This document shows positions 40,292-49,693 of a DNA stretch of 64,000 nucleotides, piece after piece; positions within the stretch are counted from its first letter, which is position 1; every line of letters starts with the position of its first letter. A model generated the notes under the pieces. It saw nothing but the letters and a program-made list of their open reading frames with translations, did no database searches and had not been told where the DNA came from. The stretch spans positions 1,364,001-1,428,000 of the forward strand of contig NZ_CP019985.1 in the NCBI RefSeq assembly GCF_002250115.1. Reading direction: 5' to 3'. Source of the DNA: Shouchella clausii (lineage in GTDB: Bacteria; Bacillota; Bacilli; Bacillales; Bacillaceae_D). The position numbers and the translations under genes were made by a program.

Positions 40292-41105
40292 CGACGAGAT
40301 GTTGCAATTCATTGAGGAAGCATTTGAAGAGAATTACGAGCTTTTGAAATTAGAAGGTGGACACTCCTTGTCACCTCATGTAAAGAAATTAGCATTGGAG
40401 CAAGTGAAAAACTATTGGAAAAAGCTTCGAAACGTTGCGGAAAATGTCTCGGATACAGAAGTAAGACTTACCCTACCACAACAAAAAACACCAACTGGAA
40501 GACCATACACTATACAAGGTGTTGTAGACGTTGTAAAAGAAGATGAGAGAACAGTTATGTATGATATAAAAACTCATGATGCTGATTTTGTTAGAAGCAA
40601 TAAAAAGGATTATGAGGGGCAATTGAATATCTATGCTCACATTTGGCAGTCTGTTCGTGGACAAGGACTGGACGGCACTTCAATACTTGCAACTGGTGAA
40701 ACGGAGGCTTTGAGAAAAGCAAAACAACGGGCCTATCAATCAAATAATGAACGTTTTTTAGATGAAGCACTTAAGGAGTGGGACCCAGAAATACCGATCG
40801 AATTAGATCCAGGGCGTGTAGAAACTTATATTGAGTCCTTTGGTGAAGTTGTAGATATGATAGAAGAGCATTTATTCCAAGCTCCACCCGTTGACAGGTT
40901 AAAGACCAAATTGAAAGATAATAAAACATTTATCGAACATGCCTGTCGAAACTGTGACGTTCGTTTCTCCTGCAAATCGTATAAGGAATATGCCTTCACA
41001 TCAAGTCGTGCAAGAAGGGACTATATTGCTTTCTACGATGATTATGGAACGGAGCAAGAGCGGGTAGAAATAATAGAAGCAACATTAGATGAAGAAGAGG
41101 TGTAA
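40284..41105 (+). CDS. PD-(D/E)XK nuclease part with three Fe-S cysteines, split from the upstream helicase
   Basis: This 273-residue protein is the continuation of the RecB/AddB-like nuclease domain begun in the preceding gene. It contains Asp82 (GVVDVV), Asp94-Ile-Lys96 in MYDIKTHD, QLNIYAHIW as motif QxxxY, and C221-x2-C224-x5-C230 (CRNCDVRFSC), the cysteine pattern that holds a 4Fe-4S cluster in AddB/Cas4 nucleases. The fourth ligand would be Cys814 of the helicase. It overlaps that gene by eight bases (ATGAGTAA) but has its own GAGGTG site, so it is probably a separate, coupled subunit. Two bases separate it from the methylase gene. Confidence 0.85.
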   Translation: MSNDEMLQFIEEAFEENYELLKLEGGHSLSPHVKKLALEQVKNYWKKLRNVAENVSDTEVRLTLPQQKTPTGRPYTIQGVVDVVKEDERTVMYDIKTHDADFVRSNKKDYEGQLNIYAHIWQSVRGQGLDGTSILATGETEALRKAKQRAYQSNNERFLDEALKEWDPEIPIELDPGRVETYIESFGEVVDMIEEHLFQAPPVDRLKTKLKDNKTFIEHACRNCDVRFSCKSYKEYAFTSSRARRDYIAFYDDYGTEQERVEIIEATLDEEEV

Positions 41106-41107
41106 TT

Positions 41108-43111
41108 ATGTCAATTGAAGAATTAAAAAGACCAGTACGAATTGATGAAGATCGAATAGAGAAGCTGAAGGAATTGTTTCCAGAGGCTTTTGGTGATGGA
41201 AGATTGAATATAGAATTACTTAAGGAACTTATTAAGTTAAGTGATGATTTTTCAGACGCAGATTCAGGAGAATTTTTTGGGTTGCAATGGGCTGGAAAAA
41301 AAGAAGCAAGAAGGCTTAGCTCAATTCCAGCCACAGGAACACTAAATAAATCGGTTGGCGAAGGCATTAACGAAGACAACACTGATAATATTATTATCGA
41401 AGGTGATAATTTAGAAGTTTTACGGATTTTACAGAAGAGTTACTCTGGAAGAATACAAACTATTTACATTGACCCGCCGTACAATACGGATAAAGATTAT
41501 ATTTATAAAGATACATTTAAGGAACCAGTTGAAAGTTATTTGCAAAAATCAAACCAGGCAGATGAAGAGGGATTATTAACCAGTAATCCAAAGGCAAGTG
41601 GAAGATATCATGCTAATTGGTTAAATATGATGTATCCACGATTAAAGCTTGCATGGAGTCTTCTGAAACCCGATGGAATATTATGTGTGTCAATTTCAGA
41701 TATAGAAGAAGCAAACTTGAGGAAAATATTGGACGAAATATTTGGGGAAGAAAATCATATTAATACAGTTTCGGTTAAATCAAAAGTGAGTGCTGGTGCG
41801 TCTGGTGGGGGAGAGGACAAACGCTTAAAGAAAAACCTTGAGTATATCCATATGTATGCTAAAAATCTTAATGAACTTCAACCATTATCTCATTTGAACC
41901 AACGCATGGAATTAAAGAAATTGATTTCCGAGATGAGAGAGGAAGGTAGAAGTTGGAAGTACACAAGCGTATTTACAGATATGGGGGAAAGGAAAAAAAT
42001 CGCAACTACAATGGATGGGGATGGTAATCCTATTGAAATATTTTTACGGGAAAACGTAAAAAGGACAACAGTTGCCAAAATTATGAAAGAGGAAGGTTTA
42101 GATGAAGAGCAAGTATACAAAAAGTATTTGAATAATATCTTCAGGGATACCAATGCTCAATCAAGCATTCGGCAAAGGGTTATTGATGCGGTCCCTGGAT
42201 TATCAAATAATCAAGTTTACGAGATAGAATATACCCCTCGCTCAGGTAAAAATAAAGGGAATAGGATTGTTCAAACGTATGTTGGAAACACTATTCAGTT
42301 AGTAGTTTGGCTAAAAGATGTTGTAGAAGAAGTAGATGGGACCCTTATGAAATTAGAAAAACTGGGGACCCTTTGGGATGACATTGATTACAATAATGTT
42401 GGTAGGGAAGGTGGAATTCCTTATCCTAATGGAAAAAAGCCAATTGAATTAATTAAAAGATGTATTCAAATCAATGATACTGGTGATGGTATTGTCATGG
42501 ACTTTTTTGCGGGTTCAGGCTCAACAGGACATGCAGTATTAGATATGAATGCCGAAGATAATGGTTTAAGAAAGTTTATATTAGTTCAATTACCAGAGAT
42601 TCCAAAGGACTCAGAGTTCGATAGAATAACAGAACTGACAAAACAACGTTTACGAAATAGCATAGCTCAGTTAAACGAGAAAGACGGAAACGCTGAAAAA
42701 TTGGACAGAGGATTCTCTGTTTATAATTTGGATAAAACAAATATTAAGAAATGGGAAGAGTATGAAGGTGACGATATAACCGTATTAAACGAAGGTTTAG
42801 ATCTGTTTACATCGCACCCATTGAATGAGCAAACAAGTGAAATAAATATTATTACTGAATTAATGTTAAACCAGGGCTTCCCACTCGACAGTAGGATTAA
42901 AACCAATAAAGTGGACAATGAACTTTGGATTGTTGAGCATGAAGATGTTTCATTCTCTTTAGTTGTTTGCTTAGACGAGAAGTTAGATGAAAAATCAGGG
43001 GATTACCTGGCAACTAATTATGAAAAATCAACATTCATTTGCCTTGATGATGCTTTAACAAATAAGCAAAAAATCCTTCTAAGCGAAGCAATGAATGTTA
43101 AAACAATTTAA
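41108..43111 (+). CDS. mod: Type III restriction-modification system methyltransferase (Mod)
   Basis: Mod gives the type III system its sequence specificity and methylates adenine on one strand. The 667-residue protein has the catalytic motif DPPYNT (Asp122-Tyr125) before the SAM-binding motif DFFAGSGSTGH (from 465), the order of beta-class N6-adenine methylases. The variable target-recognition region (about residues 220-440) lies between them. An AGAGGTG site precedes the ATG, and the gene follows the nuclease-part gene by two bases. The recognition site cannot be read from the sequence. Confidence 0.93.
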   Translation: MSIEELKRPVRIDEDRIEKLKELFPEAFGDGRLNIELLKELIKLSDDFSDADSGEFFGLQWAGKKEARRLSSIPATGTLNKSVGEGINEDNTDNIIIEGDNLEVLRILQKSYSGRIQTIYIDPPYNTDKDYIYKDTFKEPVESYLQKSNQADEEGLLTSNPKASGRYHANWLNMMYPRLKLAWSLLKPDGILCVSISDIEEANLRKILDEIFGEENHINTVSVKSKVSAGASGGGEDKRLKKNLEYIHMYAKNLNELQPLSHLNQRMELKKLISEMREEGRSWKYTSVFTDMGERKKIATTMDGDGNPIEIFLRENVKRTTVAKIMKEEGLDEEQVYKKYLNNIFRDTNAQSSIRQRVIDAVPGLSNNQVYEIEYTPRSGKNKGNRIVQTYVGNTIQLVVWLKDVVEEVDGTLMKLEKLGTLWDDIDYNNVGREGGIPYPNGKKPIELIKRCIQINDTGDGIVMDFFAGSGSTGHAVLDMNAEDNGLRKFILVQLPEIPKDSEFDRITELTKQRLRNSIAQLNEKDGNAEKLDRGFSVYNLDKTNIKKWEEYEGDDITVLNEGLDLFTSHPLNEQTSEINIITELMLNQGFPLDSRIKTNKVDNELWIVEHEDVSFSLVVCLDEKLDEKSGDYLATNYEKSTFICLDDALTNKQKILLSEAMNVKTI

Positions 43112-43125
43112 AGGAGATGGACTAT

Positions 43126-46100
43126 ATGGCCAAGCAACTAACATTAAAATATAATGCCGATCAACAGTTCCAATTAGATGCCATCTCCAGTGTGGTTGAT
43201 TTATTTGAAGGGGTACCATATCAAGAGCAAAAAGAACTTTTGTCGGGTGTCTCAAACGATATAATTCCAAACTTTCCACCCCAGGAAATATTAGATGAAA
43301 TACTATTATTTGATAATCTCCAAATGGTACAGGAGAGGAATAACGACGAGAATCGAGGTAGTGAACTGGAGTTTTCCGATGAACTTGTGGTTGATGATGG
43401 CATGGTCTTAGAAGTAACGGGAAATGATTCTATTCGTGTACCTCACTTTACTGTTGAGATGGAAACGGGAACAGGAAAAACATATGTGTATCTACGTACA
43501 TTATATGAATTGAAAATGCGATATGGGTTTACAAAGTTTATTATCGTTGTACCCAGCGTAGCGATTTACCAAGGTGTCTTGAAATCCATAAAGACGATGA
43601 GAAACCACTTTCGCCAATTATATGATAACCAGGACATTTCTGTAATTTCATATGACGGTGATAAGATTGGTGAGTTAAATACATTTGCCAGTAATACGGA
43701 TTTAACAGTAATGGTTATGACCATTGATGCTTTTAATAAGGCAAGTAACAACATTTTTAAGCATACTGAGAAATTGTCGGGTGAGTGGAAACCATATCAG
43801 TATATCCAAGCGACAAGACCGATAATGATTTTAGATGAGGCACAGAACTTCGAAACAAGCAAGGCGAAAGAAGCTATTCGAACACTAAAACCCTTATTTG
43901 TGCTGAGATATTCTGCTACGCATCGCGATGCACCGAATATGGTATATAGTTTGACACCAATTGACGCATTTAGAAATAACCTCGTCAAACAAATTGAAGT
44001 AATTGGAGTTTCGGAATTAGGTAATTTAAATGATCAGATCCTTCGCTTAATGGAAATCAAGAGGAATCCGATTACAGCTACTGTGAGGGCCATTGTATTT
44101 GACCAAGGAGAAGCAGTTGAAAGAGATATTACATTAAGACAAGGCGAAGATTTATTTGCGAAAACAAAAAATCCTGATTACAAACAATTTGTTGTGGAAG
44201 AAATTCGATTTGGCAGACAAGAGGATGAGCAATTTATATCTTTTCAAAACGGAGTTTCTTTATCGGTGAGTGATTCAATGCTTTCTAAAGAGAGTATCTT
44301 TAGATCCCAAATTGAACGGACTATCAGTGTGCATATGCAACGTCAGCAAGCTTTGAAAGCCCAAGGAATAAAGGTGTTGTCTTTGTTTTTTATCGACAGG
44401 GTAAAGAACTATACCGCTCATGATGGATTAATAAAACGATTGTTTGATGAAAGTTTTGAAAGATTGAAGCACCATTACGATGAATATAAAGGGCTTTCTG
44501 CAAACGAGGTCAGGGAAGGTTATTTCGCAAAACCCAAAGCTGATTCACCTGAAGAAGAAGCCGTAGATACAGAAGGCAGAACAAAAGCACAAAGAGAAAT
44601 GGAGAAGCGAGCTTTTGAACTGATTATGAAGGAAAAAGAGCGTCTCTTAAGTTTTGAAGAGCCTGTTTCATTTATATTTGCTCACTCTGCTTTAAAAGAA
44701 GGATGGGATAACCCGAACGTCTTCCAAATTTGTACACTCAATCAAACAAGCTCAACTATGAAAAAGCGTCAGGAGATCGGGCGTGGATTACGATTGGCTG
44801 TTGACCAAGAAGGAAAACGAGCAGAAAATCATGACATCAATATTTTAACTGTCGTTGCAAATGAACAATATGAATCCTTTGTGTCCCGTTTACAACAGGA
44901 ATATATAGAGGACGGTACAGATGCTCCACCAACACCGAAGAAGCCAGAGCAAGGAGAAGTACATCGCAAAGAAGAAGTATACAACTCCGAAGAGTTCAAG
45001 GAATTCTGGCAAAAGTTGAATAAAAAAATGAGTTATAAAGTTGAAGTTGATACGAACAAGTTGATTGAAGAGTGTGTGGGTCGTCTAAATAATGCAAAGT
45101 TCCCATCACCTTTGATTGAAATTACAAGAGGTCGCTTTGTAATGTGTGAATACAAGCTTTCTCTTATAGCAACTGAAGGCGAACGAGCAAAACTTAAGAT
45201 TGAGATGGAAGATTCAAAAGGAGGTCGCTTTGAAAATGAATTTTATGTACAGAAAGATGACGACTTAAAGAAAGTAACAAAGGATGATCGTCTCAGAGGA
45301 TTCAAAGTGCTTCATACAGGCGAGTTGTATGGCGAACCATATATTAAATTTACCAATGAAGTAACAGTGAAAAAGTTTGAGCCATACAGATTTCATGCAG
45401 AAAGAGCAGAAAAGCCTAAGAAACAAATTGAACAAGCGGACAAGACCACCTATCCTATTCCCGATTTTATCACTCGTACTGCCAATGAAACGAAATTGAC
45501 GAAGAAGACGATTGTTGAAATTTTTAAGGGGATTAGGACGGAACAGAAGGAAAAGATTTTCTTTAATCCCGAAGGATGGATATCTGAATTCTTATCTCAA
45601 ATTAAAATTACTTTAAGTGATCATATTGTTGATAATATCGAATTTGAAATTGACGAAAATGTTGAGATCTATGATTCGGAAGAATTATTTCCAGAAATGG
45701 TGAAACAACCACAGCGTGAGTTAATAGAGGCGGGTGTCGCTGGCCTATACGACAAAGTCCAGGTAGATTCAGACGTAGAGCGTGATTTTATCCAGAACCT
45801 TGTTCGACCTGATGTTGAGAAGGATAATACAATTCTTTATTTTAAATTTCCGCCGAAGTTTAAAATATTACTGCCGAAAATTATTGGAAACTATAATCCC
45901 GACTGGGCAATCGTCAGGAAAGATGAAACCGATGATAAATTGAAGTTAGAATTGGTAAGGGAAACTAAAGGTGGACTTAAACTTGACGAGTTACGATTCC
46001 CGCAGGAAAAACGGAAAATCCTTTGTGCAATGAAATACTTTGAGAAAATTGGTGTGAACTATAGAGTTGTGACAGGGGACAGTTATGATTGGACGGAATT

Positions 46101-46137
46101 AACGGAGCCTGTGCAGTTAAGTTTGGAGACAAACTAA
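43126..46137 (+). CDS. res: Type III restriction enzyme Res subunit
   Basis: Res is the SF2 ATPase/endonuclease partner of Mod. With ATG 43126 (AAAGGAG nine bases upstream; the earlier ATG 43117 abuts that site) the protein has 1003 residues: Walker A TGTGKT (115-119 core), DEAQ box (237-240), SF2 motif VI QEIGRGLRLAVD near 550, and a C-terminal PD-(D/E)XK nuclease with Asp926 (NPDWAIV) and E946-T-K948 (RETKGG). All catalytic motifs are present, so the enzyme looks intact. It is the last gene of the four-gene operon; a hairpin follows. Confidence 0.93.
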   Translation: MAKQLTLKYNADQQFQLDAISSVVDLFEGVPYQEQKELLSGVSNDIIPNFPPQEILDEILLFDNLQMVQERNNDENRGSELEFSDELVVDDGMVLEVTGNDSIRVPHFTVEMETGTGKTYVYLRTLYELKMRYGFTKFIIVVPSVAIYQGVLKSIKTMRNHFRQLYDNQDISVISYDGDKIGELNTFASNTDLTVMVMTIDAFNKASNNIFKHTEKLSGEWKPYQYIQATRPIMILDEAQNFETSKAKEAIRTLKPLFVLRYSATHRDAPNMVYSLTPIDAFRNNLVKQIEVIGVSELGNLNDQILRLMEIKRNPITATVRAIVFDQGEAVERDITLRQGEDLFAKTKNPDYKQFVVEEIRFGRQEDEQFISFQNGVSLSVSDSMLSKESIFRSQIERTISVHMQRQQALKAQGIKVLSLFFIDRVKNYTAHDGLIKRLFDESFERLKHHYDEYKGLSANEVREGYFAKPKADSPEEEAVDTEGRTKAQREMEKRAFELIMKEKERLLSFEEPVSFIFAHSALKEGWDNPNVFQICTLNQTSSTMKKRQEIGRGLRLAVDQEGKRAENHDINILTVVANEQYESFVSRLQQEYIEDGTDAPPTPKKPEQGEVHRKEEVYNSEEFKEFWQKLNKKMSYKVEVDTNKLIEECVGRLNNAKFPSPLIEITRGRFVMCEYKLSLIATEGERAKLKIEMEDSKGGRFENEFYVQKDDDLKKVTKDDRLRGFKVLHTGELYGEPYIKFTNEVTVKKFEPYRFHAERAEKPKKQIEQADKTTYPIPDFITRTANETKLTKKTIVEIFKGIRTEQKEKIFFNPEGWISEFLSQIKITLSDHIVDNIEFEIDENVEIYDSEELFPEMVKQPQRELIEAGVAGLYDKVQVDSDVERDFIQNLVRPDVEKDNTILYFKFPPKFKILLPKIIGNYNPDWAIVRKDETDDKLKLELVRETKGGLKLDELRFPQEKRKILCAMKYFEKIGVNYRVVTGDSYDWTELTEPVQLSLETN

Positions 46138-46151
46138 ATAAAAGGTGATGA

Positions 46152-46186
46152 ATAAAAGGGTTGAGGCTTAGTCTCGATCCTTTTAT
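46152..46186. terminator. Terminator after res
   Basis: ATAAAAGGGTTGAG pairs with CTCGATCCTTTTAT (two wobble pairs) across a 7-base loop. Confidence 0.75.
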
Positions 46187-46558
46187 GATTAGCAGAAAAC
46201 ATCATTTCCTGTGTACCTGTAAACTCTTTAAATGGCAAGGCAATCGACGTAAATAAAATGGAGAACTGACTAACTTTCAATGAGGCGACTCATGAAATAA
46301 AGCAATTACAAGTTTTGGAATAGACCTGAAGGAGTACATTAAAGGGATTCTCCTTAGTAAACGAAATCATACAAAATTTAACAGGTAAGGATTATATTGA
46401 ATACTCTTGAAGTGTATAAGGGATTTCCCTCATTGGGATGAGTAAAAAGAATATAAAAAAATGCTTAACGTGGTAAGAGCATTCCGTTTTTATATGTGAG
46501 CGCAAACGAACCTGTTCTGTCCTTTTCCCAGCCCCTGTCCCCAAACACCCGTCCTCCA

Positions 46559-46741
46559 TTACCGAGACTTAACTCCCCCAAAAACGGCTAACTCCATCAG
46601 TACCTGAACAGGCTCGCTCTGAAAGTAGGTGATCACCTGGAGCATCATTTTTGTCTGATCCGCACCGTAAGGAATACCGCCACGCACTTGCTTTAAATAA
46701 TGCTCTGTCACCTCATTTAGCTTCCATGAGGTTGTCCTCAT
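46559..46741 (-). pseudogene. Truncated N-terminus, probably of a SAM methyltransferase
   Basis: From ATG 46741 (AAAGGCGGGG upstream) the frame reads MRTTSWKLNEVTEHYLKQV..., PYGADQTKMMLQVI and PVQVL, which resembles the leader preceding the SAM-binding motif of small class I methyltransferases. It then diverges (MELAVFGGVKSR) and stops at 60 residues, where the Gly-rich motif should be. I infer truncation by rearrangement or frameshift. The family assignment is from memory of the pattern only. Confidence 0.4.
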
Positions 46742-47295
46742 GCTATCCCCGCCTTTCCGTTCATGATATAACAGTTCCAAGAGCAAGCTTTTGTCTCAAC
46801 CCACTAAGCTAGTTAATGGTACCTTTCCCCATATCGACAGGAGTATCGATCCAACCGGAGCGAACTCCTCCGTTTCAGCAAACAACTAAAAACAACTCCA
46901 GCTTCTTCGATGCCAAGTGGCTGGCCAAGAAGCAGTGAGTGTTGGCTCCAACATAATCAATGCTTTTTACTTACGAGACGAATTGCATTGATTTGACCCC
47001 GTGTAGCTGCGGGGGCCCTAGAAGTGCTGTCCAACCAAAACTGGGTGTCGTAGCTCCAGGCCACTCTTTCAGTCACTGCCCCTCTGAAATCGCAATGTGA
47101 TATACAATGCTGGCTGCCAGCTCAAAAATTCTATTTCCGATTGACCGTATGATAACTGGTTATGTGGGTAGGAGGCTTGCTTGCTGTGTCGCTAAGGCTT
47201 AAAAGACCAATATTTCTTTACTTTTACTCTATAAAAAAGAGGATTATTCCGACCAACCCTAGAAAAAATAAGCAAAAGGAGAATCAAGAATCAAA

Positions 47296-48087
47296 ATGTA
47301 TCAACATGAAGATCGTATAAAAGTGATGTCAGAGATTGAAAACTTCACAAGGTCAATAAACGGTATTCAAGGATTATTACTGGTTGGCTCTGGTTCAACT
47401 GGCTTTAGAGATCAGTATTCGGATCTTGATTTACTTGTCGTAGTGGAAAATCCCGAAAATGTAGTTGATATTAATGAGCAAATTAGAGGATTTTTACAAT
47501 CAAGGTTTTGTGTTCTGAAAGAGAAAGTATACCAGCATGAAAAGGATATTTTCGTTACTTGTTTCTTTTTTGAAAACTATCTTGAGTTGGATTTAGGTGT
47601 ATGGTCATTTAATAAACTTAGAGCAACAAAGCCAAATTGGATTGTTGTTTTTGATCGAGAAGGGATCCTTTCCGATAAACTAAATGACTCTTTAAATAAA
47701 CTAAATCATAGGGATATGGATGAAGCAATAAATGATTCATTAAGTTTTATTTGGCAATTTTTTAGAAGCGCAGTTGTAGCGTTAAAAAGAGGCCATCTTA
47801 TTAAAGCGCTAAAAGATATTGACTTTATACGAAATCAAATTATTGAGCTGATTTGCTTGCGAAACAACATTAACTATGATTTTGACAAATCTATTGATCA
47901 AATTGATAGTTATCATGTTAGCAGCCTTAAAAAAACTTATGAAGTGAAAATGGACTATACCAGTATAAAGAAAGTCCTTTTTGATGTGATGAATATCTAC
48001 TTTGGTGTTATGGATATAAAAGAGAATGATGTTGTAGAAAAAAATAGACGAATGATCCATAAATTCTTAGAAGACGAGCTTATCTAA
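47296..48087 (+). CDS. Nucleotidyltransferase-domain protein
   Basis: This 263-residue protein has the polymerase-beta-type nucleotidyltransferase motif LLVGSGSTGFRDQYSDLDLLVV (Gly-Ser followed by Asp-x-Asp; residues about 28-49) and a third carboxylate in LELDLGVWSF near 98. The remaining two thirds is helical, as in streptomycin/kanamycin adenylyltransferase-like proteins. It could modify a small molecule or tRNA/protein; the substrate is unknown. AAAGGAG is found upstream. It lies alone between non-coding stretches in the island. Confidence 0.75.
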   Translation: MYQHEDRIKVMSEIENFTRSINGIQGLLLVGSGSTGFRDQYSDLDLLVVVENPENVVDINEQIRGFLQSRFCVLKEKVYQHEKDIFVTCFFFENYLELDLGVWSFNKLRATKPNWIVVFDREGILSDKLNDSLNKLNHRDMDEAINDSLSFIWQFFRSAVVALKRGHLIKALKDIDFIRNQIIELICLRNNINYDFDKSIDQIDSYHVSSLKKTYEVKMDYTSIKKVLFDVMNIYFGVMDIKENDVVEKNRRMIHKFLEDELI

Positions 48088-48207
48088 ACGATTTAATGTC
48101 TTAATTTAACTAGTACCGGACTTTTCTTGGCTATACACTTAAACCAACTATTCACAAGCAAGCTGTGTGTGGGAGATATTGAATTTTTCATAGGAGAGGT
48201 TTGAATG

Positions 48208-49054
48208 ATGAGCAAAAAAATATGGGACCCTAGTGTTTTGGATGAGTATGAACTTGATCCCTTAGAAAACGACACAGTCAAGTTTGTGGAAAACCATTTT
48301 CAAGTGAAGTTACCGCCATCCTACGTGAACGTGTTAAAAGAACAGAACGGTGGATACTTATCACGAAACAAATATCCTTAAACATGATAATGAAGATGAA
48401 GACATAGAAATTGACCATTTATTAGGATTGAGCATTAAAAACAATGAAGGCATTTTGCAATCAGAGTATTTCATTAATGAATGGGGGCTTCCACAACATT
48501 TAATTCTGATCAGTGGTGACGGTCACGGCTGGGTTTGTTTAGATTATCGATCAGTTAATGAAAACCCTCCGGTTATTTTCATTGACGTCGAAGTGGAAAA
48601 GGAACACCGTTTAGCTGATTCATTTGCGGAATTCATAAACAACCTTTATCAAGATGAGACCTCAAAAGCGTCATTTATTGACGACGTTTTTGAAGATGAC
48701 CAAACAGAGTTTACGTATAAAGAAGGGGAAAAAGCATTTTCTGGCAACAATGTAAGAAAGATTAGTTTTGCTCTTCTTCACTTTACCAATACAGATAGTG
48801 ATACAAATTGGTTTTTAAAGCAATTAAAGAAACTAACAAATAAAAAGAACGAATTTATTGTTCACGATGCGGCAGAAGCGCTTTACCATATTGTTAATGA
48901 CCGGTATGGAAAAGATAAAGATGTAGATAGCAATTTAATTCAAGAAGTTATCGACAAACTTAAATCTCATTCTAGTGCTACAGTTAATAATTATGCTAGG
49001 AAGATACAGAGACTATTTGACGAGAATAAGAATTTTAGCTGTCCTTCTCTGTAA
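48208..49054 (+). pseudogene. SMI1/KNR4 (SUKH) family gene with a frameshift
   Basis: The first frame (48208-48381; GGAGAGG upstream) encodes the SUKH start: VKFVENHFQVKLPPSYVNVL then KEQNGGYL, and stops. The next frame (+1), open from about 48350 to 49054, continues with LLGLSIKNNEGI, EWGLPQHLILISGDGHGWVCLDY and a helical C-terminal extension. Together they match a SUKH immunity-type protein of about 280 residues, with one frame change between 48340 and 48380. SUKH proteins commonly neutralise polymorphic toxins, but no toxin gene is seen nearby. If the frameshift is an assembly error, the gene would be intact. Confidence 0.65.
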
Positions 49055-49177
49055 TCATGACGTTGCTATGCAATCGGCTATCTTTCTTGTGTCATTCAGA
49101 GATAGAACAGCTCCTTTTTTGTATTTAAAATTTGGACACTATCTTTTCCGTGACATCCCTTTATAGAATTGTAATTA

Positions 49178-49225
49178 AACTAAGCGTATATGGCCTAACG
49201 GCTCATACACGCTTAATTTTTTTGG
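49178..49225 (+). terminator. Intrinsic terminator
   Basis: TAAGCGTATATGGCC pairs imperfectly with GGCTCATACACGCTTA and is followed by seven T residues. Confidence 0.75.
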
Positions 49226-49250
49226 GTTATTCAATTAATGTTAACCCAAC

Positions 49251-49421
49251 CTACCTCCTCCCAAACTTGAATACCTCCAAACAAAGCATTGAGAATACGA
49301 CTGAAGTAAGCACCAAGAAGGAAATAATCGCTCCTATCAAACTTTTTTCCACATACTTTGAAAGAAGATACAAAGTCACACTCGCCACAACAAAATAGAT
49401 AACATATCGTAGGTATTTCAT
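49251..49421 (-). CDS. Small two-helix membrane protein
   Basis: This 56-residue open frame starts MKYLRYVIYFVVASVTLYLL and has a second hydrophobic helix (IGAIISFLVLTSVVFSMLCL) and a basic end (KFGRR). It has the length, hydrophobicity and codon pattern of a real small membrane protein, though the ribosome binding site (GAGACAAC) is weak. I do not recognise a family. Confidence 0.5.
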   Translation of the reverse strand: MKYLRYVIYFVVASVTLYLLSKYVEKSLIGAIISFLVLTSVVFSMLCLEVFKFGRR

Positions 49422-49652
49422 TTAGTTGTCTCAATCCCCTCGTTACTAAGAACCAATCTCGTCTATGTTTGCTAGGAATTTGAAGGCGCCAACACGATCC
49501 ATTAACTGCTTCCCTTGCTCTCGTGTAATTATATAATATCGCCAAACAAACAGGACCACTTTTTGTACTGTCTTTTTCTTTTTGTAATGCCAAATGATTG
49601 CCAAGAAGTAACACAAGTGGTCTTTCCCCCCTCCCTCCCCCCAACTTCCATA

Positions 49653-49681
49653 TTGACAAATCTGTGAACTGTTGTTAAGCT
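49653..49681 (+). promoter_or_regulatory. Promoter of the four-carbon acid sugar operon
   Basis: TTGACA (49653-49658) and TAAGCT (49676-49681) have a 17-base spacer. The -10 is poor. A palindrome follows at 49694-49709. Confidence 0.5.
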
Positions 49682-49693
49682 CCAAATAGATTC

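Larger units (their letters stand above)
46138..47295. other. Long non-coding region after the restriction operon
   Basis: Apart from a terminator (46152-46186), a second hairpin near 46465-46490 (AATGCT / AGCATT) and a truncated methyltransferase-like fragment (46559-46741), I see no gene. Composition becomes more GC-rich after about 46800, suggesting pieces of different origin. Confidence 0.7.

Noticed and set aside
40270-40300. Programmed ribosomal frameshift joining the helicase and nuclease genes
   Set aside because: The second gene has its own GAGGTG site and ATG, and there is no slippery heptamer or downstream hairpin; translational coupling is simpler.
43117-43125. ATG 43117 as the start of res
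   Set aside because: It directly abuts the AAAGGAG site; ATG 43126 has normal spacing.
36721-46262. Short direct repeat GTAAATAAAATG near 36730 and 46249 as island ends
   Set aside because: A 12-base AT-rich match is expected by chance in such DNA and does not coincide with the rlmH end.
49231-49659. Minus-strand frame of 142 codons as a gene
   Set aside because: Its composition is irregular (GGGRGERP, FCCGECDF) and it overlaps the more convincing 56-residue membrane protein in another frame.
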